A model generated the notes under the pieces. That model was given only the letters and a program-made list of their open reading frames with translations, was not told the origin of the DNA and made no database searches. Shown piece by piece: positions 57,471 to 64,000 of a stretch of DNA of 64,000 nt; positions within the stretch are counted from its first letter, which is position 1, and the number at the start of each line of letters is the position of its first letter. The stretch is from Jaenimonas drosophilae. Lineage: Eukaryota > Euglenozoa > Kinetoplastea > Trypanosomatida > Trypanosomatidae. The stretch is from assembly GCA_030849065.1 (NCBI GenBank), contig JASAON010001640.1, positions 1 through 64,000 of the forward strand, given 5' to 3'. The position numbers and the translations under genes were made by a program.

Positions 57471-60199
57471 GGGCTAGAATATGATGGAATGCAAACAACA
57501 AGTCCAGATACGAACACACTGGAACACCTACACACGAAGCAAATAAAGAAGGAAAGGAAAGGAGTCATTGCTATGCTGAGTCAATGCCAGGTTGATGTTG
57601 GCACAGGCGTGGCCCACACAACAACGTGAGGGAGGCAGCCACGTCAAGGACATTTGCTTTTGGTTTTATGGTAACGGGTGCAACCGAGTGGAGAAGCCTT
57701 CACTCGACCTGGATGGGTGCAGGCATCCATCATCTTTATAACTGGGATCCCTTTGATACTCATCGTGCTTCGATTTGGGCTTCTTACGTTCTTTCTTCAT
57801 TCTGTTTTTTTTTGGGTGGTAAAATCGTTGGCAGCTGGCGTTTTTGCGGATGGCAGATAAATGGAAGTGCGAAGGCCAGCAAAGAACGGTAAACATCGAA
57901 GGGGGGAAAAATTGGAGAGAAAACAACAACAAAATAATAAAAAAAGTTTCCGAAAGAAGAAACGAAAAAGGGAGCGAAAGAGGGAACAAAAGGAGGGCAG
58001 AACCCAAACAGAATCCATCATTATCCTTAGCCAAGGTGGAGAACAGAAAAGGTGGATCCACATGAATAGAACAGCATGTTTCGTTTCTCTTTGTTTTTTT
58101 TTTGCTTGTTGTTTTGGTGTGTGTTGCTACGAGCACTAGAATCCTCGAAGCCCGACACAAGAAAAGTGCCATTTGCACCGTGAAAATGAGGAATGGAGTG
58201 GGAGTAGTTGGGAAGATGAACATGCTTTTTTTTGGTGTGGTATGGTTCCGTGGCAGCTATACCAATCGACACCGCGCCACGTACGTCGCCGTTGTTGGGC
58301 AGAGTGCAAATCAAGCATCTATCCATGCAGCAAACCACCCAAAGAGTGTTCGATGCCCGCTGTGATCCCCCAGTAGGTTCATCCGCTAACCGTCTGGCTG
58401 CACGTGCTTTTGTAGGCCCCCACTATTCCAGTCAGAATTGGCTGCGCGGCAGCCGCAGGACACTAACAAAGAGTCCGTCGGCCGGAGCGAAGAACCAACC
58501 ACTACAAGTGGGACCCCTGCCTCTCCCAAAGTGCCCCCTCCTCACCCACGTCCAACCACCATTCATGTTCCGTCTAGCCAAGCCGAAAACAACGAGAGCA
58601 ACACAAAGAACACGTGGACGCAATCATCGTCTTTGTATTTTTATAGCAAAAAAGGCGCCCAAATTTGTTTCGGTTGCTCTCCTTGTTGGCTGGCATCAGG
58701 ATCACACATACACACGGTGGAGGTCAGTGGCGAAGAGGCTAACAAACACACCAACTGTTGTTCTGTTGTTGTACTGGTAACATCAGCGACGGGATCGTCG
58801 TTGAAGATATTCCTACCTTCCGCCCATCATTTGGCTACGTTGGGGGGATGTCCGCCTATTTTCTTGCTGCCCAGCCTGCCACCCCTGCTTGATGTCTCTC
58901 CACACAAAGGTAAGAAGGATAGACGAGGCACCAGACACAAATTCATCTCTGCCGGCCGCGCAGGACAGGTAATACACCGGCTGCGGGATTGAACATCAGA
59001 GTAGAGGGAAGACACTCAAGGAAGGAAACAAAAAAAGAAACATCAATAAACAAGCGAACCACAACAAAAGAAGAGGGAATGGATCTCTCACTCCATCTCT
59101 CCACCTTCCATCTCTTCTTCCTTCCCTTGTCAGGGCCCGACGCTCTTCAGCACTGGCTCTACGTTGTCTCCGATCGTGGCAACGGGGGTTGGAGGGTACA
59201 TGAGCCCACAAAGGATGACCGACAGCGAGTGAGCGTGCATGACGGAAGAAGATGCTCATTTTGTTGTTGTTGTTCGAGAGTACAAACTGACCGGACCGAG
59301 TCTTCTGCGTGTTGCTCAGCGAGACAAGACAACTCCCGTTTGTTTCTTCAACCGCTACATTGTCATTCCGTGTTCCCATCCCCCCGTGTGCCAAAAATAA
59401 ACGATTCCGTCGGGTGTGCCGTGCATGACCAGAGAAGTTACAGAAGTCAGCCAATACATTGATACATCATCGGTCGCTCATCACACGTGGAACACGCATC
59501 ATCATCAACCCCCCATGTGTGTGCGGTCCCCACTCCTCATGTGCCAACACAATGAGGTAAAAGAGCTGTGCAGCTGACGTCCCTGCATCACCAACCATCC
59601 ACACGCCCTCCAACAGGAAAAAAAAACTTGTGCACAAGGGGGGCATAAGATGGGAGCAGTGTATGTCTCAGTCACCTTCATGGTTTTGTGGTGGCTGTGC
59701 CGTGAATGAACAGGGGGGAGCTGCACATAACGGTCATGGCGGAGCAGGGGGGTGAAACTTCACAGCGCATAAGAGCCATGATGTATGTCGTTTCCCCTTT
59801 CCTCCAAATTTGGAAATGAACCAACGACTTCACCCCGCGCGCACATATACACGTCAATGGCAGCCTTCAGCTTCCAGCAGTGGGTTATATCTGCTGCTGT
59901 GCAAAAACAGGGTTCGCCACCAATAACGATCATCTACATATATATGAACGCTAGCGCAGTTGTACTTCCCCCACTCGTCTCCTCTTCTTAGTCCTGTTTG
60001 CAACGCCAAACACCACGTGTACACACCTGAAACACAGATGCGCTACCGCCATCATCTATTTCCTCAATGACCTTGGTGAAACCTTTAGGCAAATAGAGTA
60101 GTGTGGCGGCTGTCTGTTCGTACCGACGCGATCTCTACGACTATCTGTTTTATTGAGCTGTGTGTTTTTTTTCTTCTTCATGCGTTCCTTACACCAATG
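57471..60199. other. Large intergenic region, 2.7 kb
   Basis: No recognisable gene lies on either strand. A long A/G-rich plus-strand stretch (about 57895-57995) is a pyrimidine tract on the sense strand and may serve trans-splicing of the 57033-57470 gene. Other stretches are T-rich homopolymers (58093-58101) and mixed sequence. Frames such as 58438-58992 (plus) and 58996-59454 (minus) have compositions typical of noncoding DNA. No tRNA box pair with a foldable cloverleaf was found. Part of this is probably the 3' UTR of the kinase gene. Confidence 0.5.
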
Positions 60200-61717
60200 C
60201 TACGCCGCCGCGGTGCCATCATCCTCTCCATCGCCAATGCCCAGCACCTCTTGGATCTTGGCCATCCACTCATCGCGCTCCTGATCGCTGCGGGCCTGGA
60301 AGGAGAGACGCTTTCCGGTTTTGAAGGCTACCGCGAAGACGTGCGGGGCGTTGGAGCCGGTGTACTTGCTTGGTACAGGGAACACGTCTTCCAGCTCAGA
60401 GAAGGGGGTAGCAATGCACTGCTGCTCCATTGTGTCCTTGGAGACGGCGAGAACCAAGTCCAGGGACTTAAACTTGGGATTGAGGTTGTTGGCGGTGAGC
60501 TGACCATCGGCCAGTTCAGCCATGATACAGAGGTAACGACGCTTCCACACCATGTCACTGCTCTGCTTGCGGACGGTTCCTTCGAAGATGTTCAGGCTGC
60601 CGATGCTGCTGCTGAGCGGCTGTGCTCCTTCGAGGATGGTGGTCGTTGAGGCCGCAACCGAGCTTCCAGCACTTTCATCCATCTTTCTAAGAATCAACCG
60701 CTTCTCCTGCGCCAGGAGCATCTTCGTCGTCTGGATCTGCTTGCTGATGACCTCACGGAGTCCACCCTGGAAGGTTGTCTGCGATTGAACGATCTCCATC
60801 AGGCCAGACATGAAGAGCTTGCAAATGGAGGTGTTAAGAAGCTTGCTGCTCGACGGACGCCGGCTAGGCTCACCACACAGCATCGACGCCACAATTTCAT
60901 TCATCTCAGGACTCACCCTAGATGGCAGCGGCTCATACTTGCCGGCAAGCGTCTTTTGCATTACATCGCTCATGCTGGCACCATCGAACGGACGCTTCAA
61001 CGTCAGCAGTTCATACAGTAGAACACCAAGGGAGAACATGTCAGCCTTCTTGCTGTACGGCTTTCGGCGCCAAATCTCAGGTGCCACGTAGTACGGGGTA
61101 CCACAAAATGTTTTGCCTACATCATCGGACACGGTGGCTTCGTACATCTTGCTGAAGCCAAAGTCTCCTAACTTCACGAGTCCATTACTACAAAGAAGAA
61201 TGTTGGCACTCTTGATGTCACGATGAATCATGTGCTTGGAGTGAACATGGTGCACGGCAAGGAGAACCTGAAGAAACAGAAGGCCGGCTTCGTGCTCGCG
61301 GAAGGTGCGGCCAGATCGAGCGCGGCTCTTGATCTCCTGGCGCAGATCTCCGGCATTGGCATAGTCCAGAACAAGCGCAATCATCTGTGTGTTCTCCGGG
61401 TTAGCCTCATCACGCTTGGCGAGATCCTCGTGACACTTCAGAATCGAGAAGAAGTCGCACTCTAGTAGGCAGTGGACCTCCGCCTGCGCACGATTGCGGT
61501 CGGCTTCCGACATTCCCTCCATGTCCACACACTTCACGGCAAACGTCTCCCCGTCCGCCACACGCTTTGCACACAACACCGTACCTGTAGCACCAGAGCC
61601 AAGAACCTTGCTGATCCAGTACTTCTTTCCCTGCTCCTTTGCCGTCGCCTCGTCCTTGGCGAAGGACTCCGGAAAGACGCGGCAAATGCGCCCAATCATC
61701 GCATCCCCTGATGACAT
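60200..61717 (-). CDS. NEK-family Ser/Thr kinase with C-terminal PH domain (NrkA/NrkB type)
   Basis: This is a 505-residue kinase. The kinase domain occupies about 34-295: Gly loop LGSGATGTV, FAVKC (Lys62), HRDIKSANILL near 172, LGDFGFSK near 190, then FCGTPYYVAPEIW. All catalytic residues are present, so it should be active. A helical linker follows. A PH domain spans about 390-500 (FEGTVRKQSSDMVWKRRYLC; VFAVAFKTGKRLSFQARSDQ, then ERDEWMAKI), ending in an acidic tail. The NEK kinase plus PH combination is characteristic of kinetoplastid NrkA/NrkB. NEKs act in cell cycle and in basal body or flagellum control, and the PH domain suggests phosphoinositide or membrane recruitment. An acceptor AG at 61784-61783 supports the ATG at 61717. 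Confidence 0.95.
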   Translation of the reverse strand: MSSGDAMIGRICRVFPESFAKDEATAKEQGKKYWISKVLGSGATGTVLCAKRVADGETFAVKCVDMEGMSEADRNRAQAEVHCLLECDFFSILKCHEDLAKRDEANPENTQMIALVLDYANAGDLRQEIKSRARSGRTFREHEAGLLFLQVLLAVHHVHSKHMIHRDIKSANILLCSNGLVKLGDFGFSKMYEATVSDDVGKTFCGTPYYVAPEIWRRKPYSKKADMFSLGVLLYELLTLKRPFDGASMSDVMQKTLAGKYEPLPSRVSPEMNEIVASMLCGEPSRRPSSSKLLNTSICKLFMSGLMEIVQSQTTFQGGLREVISKQIQTTKMLLAQEKRLILRKMDESAGSSVAASTTTILEGAQPLSSSIGSLNIFEGTVRKQSSDMVWKRRYLCIMAELADGQLTANNLNPKFKSLDLVLAVSKDTMEQQCIATPFSELEDVFPVPSKYTGSNAPHVFAVAFKTGKRLSFQARSDQERDEWMAKIQEVLGIGDGEDDGTAAA

Positions 61718-61782
61718 GATTTCACTCTCTCTTCACGTTGTGCGTTGCTTCTCTTCCTATCCCGTTAATGCTGGATAGCAAT

Positions 61783-61830
61783 CTAACACAAATAGACGAA
61801 AAGGTGGAAGAGGAGAACAAGCAGTATCAC
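61783..61830 (-). promoter_or_regulatory. Candidate trans-splice acceptor for the NEK-PH kinase
   Basis: The minus strand reads TGTTCTCCTCTTCCACCTTT, then TCTATTTGTGTTAG, with AG at 61784-61783. It would give a 5' UTR of about 65 nt. Confidence 0.5.
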
Positions 61831-64000
61831 CAACAAGTAGGGTAAATGAACAACACTGCATGAACACACCCACACTCTCCCTGCGGAGAGGTACCTCACT
61901 ACAGAAAACAACACATTACACTTCGTCCTACTTCCATCACTCCAATGTAGGTGTAAGAATACGGTAAACGTGTGTTTTTTTTGTTTTCCTACATCGTTAT
62001 GGTGGTGCCTTAGAGCATCATAGCGGCACAAGGGATAGCGTGCCCTCAGCAAATGTGCATTTGCTTGGCGCACACTTCCAGCACACTTTCTCCAGTATAT
62101 GCACGGATGGGGTTGCGGTGAAGGACACTTCATCCAGAGACGGCAAAAAGAAAAGAAAAGTGTTTCCCCCTCGGTGCGGTCCGCAAGCAGGTGGGGAGGG
62201 GGGGGGAGAGAGAAGGGTGCTTCTACTGAACAACAAGAAAACCGTTGAATGATCATTGGCTATTCCACTCCAATGGCGGTCCCCACAGGAAGACAAGATT
62301 TCTTTCTCCATGAAACCGCACAGAGAGAAGGGCGGACGTTGCACCCTTCCACTCACAGTAGCAACACCCACGCCATCAAGTGCATGGCTGCCGCTGCCTT
62401 CGTGTGATGCTTGATTGTATTGGGGGCACTGATTGTTCTCCCCGCCAGTGGCGCCAGCAAGATAGTCTGATGTGTGTTGTCCTTCTTTAAGTGTAGGAAG
62501 CTGCGGCTGTGAATGACTGCAGAAACTTCGTCGTGTTACTTCTCGATGCGTCAACGATCGAGGAGCGGCGCAAAAGAAACAAAATAAAAACTCAAGCGCT
62601 TCAACAAAGCACATCACACCAATTTTGTGGTACTTCATCATCATCACCCAGCGCACACAGGCTTGGGAAACGGGTGCATCGCTTAGTTCCTCTTAGGGGG
62701 TTAGAAAACGTCCTCCGTTATGTGTTCTTCTTTTCACCCACCTAAGCAATCAAACAACAAATTCATCAGATGTATCTCCTCCACACCTAATGATAACAAC
62801 AACAACAACAACGCCAACAATGGAGCAAAGCTCTCCTCATGTGCACGCATAGCCAATGAAAAATAGAAAATAAACGGAGGTGAGACCGAGAGAGAAAACA
62901 TGACAAGCAAGGAACAGGGGCTGCAAAAATGTGGGCAAGAAGAAGAAGCGCACCATTCAGCCAAGGAAGAAAAAGAGGGACTTTCAGTCGCCATGTGGCT
63001 GCATGGCATGATGGGCGTGCGTGTGCGTGTGTGCGTGTATGAGCCTGCATCCAACGTACTCAGACAATCGAAGTCGGTGGTTTGCGCAGTGAACAGAAAG
63101 AAATAAAAAAACAGCTCTCTGGTCGATGCAACCGAGGCCCACCGTTATCAGCCTCTACGTTATGTGGAGTGGGTGGGTGAATCCTCCAACCGTCCGGCCA
63201 AGCCACTGTGACTCTTCACAAAGAAAACAAGTGCTGAACGACGCTATATGTGCTACTCAACGCCCAGCATGCCGCCGCCCCCCTACACAAGCACCACCAT
63301 CGATCCTCCGTGGGATGTAGTGAGCCATATTGTAACTCGGAGGTCAAACCTGGGGTTGCACCATCGTCCAACCTAGCAGTCAAGTAGTGGGAGTTATGCG
63401 AACGTCATGGAAACACAGCCGACGCGCGTGGCAACACTATTCATATTGTGCCACAGCTCACCACTTTCTGTATTTGCATCTCAGTCAAGAAAATTGGCCC
63501 GTACGTGCAGTACACGAGAAGAAGTACAGAAAAAAAATATATAGACAGAGCAGCGCGCCACACACACCCCCAGCAAAGAGCCACAGAACGAGGAAGGCAG
63601 ACTAACCTCGCACACACGTTCACACTTCGCGACACAAAGACATCTCTCATACTCTAGACCTGGCAGACAGGCACAGGGTTGTCTCAAGCAACCGGAGTCA
63701 CGCCCACAGTTGCAGTGCCTGAAAAATCTTTGAACTACTCCCGCTGCGCCACAGAACACATGATATGTGATAGATGCCTCGATACAAGAGAGTTCCACAT
63801 AGGCACCTTTGGACTGCTTCTCCCACACAGCAGTCATGACTAGGGAGCGGGAGTAGTTGCAAGAATAGTATGAAGTCAAAAGACACGTAATGAAGCATAT
63901 AGCAATGGGTGGAAGATCGCTAGAAAAAGATACGGGGAAGTGTGAGTATGTGTTGAGCTACTCGCATGAACAGAACACTTGACGAGCCTTATAGAAGGAG
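61785..64000. other. Right-hand gene-free region, 2.2 kb
   Basis: No frame with recognisable domain or protein-like composition was found to the window end. It contains an AAC-type repeat near 62797-62815, a G run near 62197-62206 and purine-rich stretches. It could be upstream spacer, part of a neighbouring 3' UTR, or the start region of the transcription unit. The window does not show which. Confidence 0.45.

Noticed and set aside
58970..59010. B-box-like sequence (minus strand GTTCAATCC) suggesting a tRNA
   Set aside because: The flanking bases do not form a T-stem and no A box or acceptor stem could be found.
58438..59454. Plus- and minus-strand frames of 150-185 codons in the 2.7 kb gap
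   Set aside because: Low-complexity or basic composition, no domain, and both strands similarly open.
63441..63879. Cys-rich minus-strand frames near the right end
   Set aside because: Cys, Val and Phe richness comes from translating TG/TT-rich sequence; two frames are open over the same bases and neither looks like a protein family.

Overview
The window looks like nuclear DNA from a kinetoplastid flagellate, most likely a free-living bodonid such as Bodo saltans rather than a parasitic trypanosomatid (inferred from gene content and style). All 23 convincing protein genes lie on the minus strand. They are intronless and mostly 200-700 bp apart. Many are preceded by a pyrimidine tract followed by AG, the trans-splice acceptor pattern of kinetoplastid polycistronic units. 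Lineage-typical content includes an adenylate kinase ending in SKL (glycosomal type-1 signal), a NEK kinase with a C-terminal PH domain (NrkA type), tandem eEF1B beta genes and proteins built from RanBP2-like zinc fingers with presequence-like N-termini.

Layout, left to right (transcription runs right to left). 1-1025 is an unusual G-rich, homopolymer-rich block with no convincing gene. 1026-8425 is metabolism and proteostasis: isovaleryl-CoA dehydrogenase, a LigB-type extradiol dioxygenase with an N-terminal hydrophobic leader, glycosomal-type adenylate kinase and p97/VCP. 8755-17879 holds an amino acid permease, a trypsin-fold/armadillo fusion that has lost catalytic residues, a protein with three 46-residue repeats and a C4 tail, a small Cys-containing ORF, and a CFAP36-like BART protein carrying two ubiquitin-interacting motifs. 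18256-22313 holds two adjacent zinc-finger proteins (about 15 and 9 C4 modules). 22772-24305 holds two almost identical eEF1B beta genes. 24502-38649 is a single VPS13-type bridge-like lipid transfer protein of 4715 residues. 39154-44222 holds an EFCAB10-like protein, a kelch protein and a probable mitochondrial protein of unknown function. 44887-51222 is a 2111-residue multi-pass membrane protein with a TmcB/TmcC-like TPR region and a C-terminal PAS domain. 51706-57470 holds an uncharacterised basic coiled-coil protein, a divergent XRN/FEN-like nuclease and a small probable mitochondrial protein. After a 2.7 kb gap comes the NEK-PH kinase (60200-61717), then 2.3 kb without a recognisable gene.

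These are not an operon in the bacterial sense. Co-transcription in kinetoplastids does not imply shared function. Loose themes are flagellum/cilium (CFAP36-like, EFCAB10-like, perhaps the kelch protein), mitochondrion (IVD, the zinc-finger pair, two unknowns) and signalling (PAS receptor, NEK-PH). No tRNA, rRNA, spliced-leader RNA, transposon or CRISPR array was recognised.
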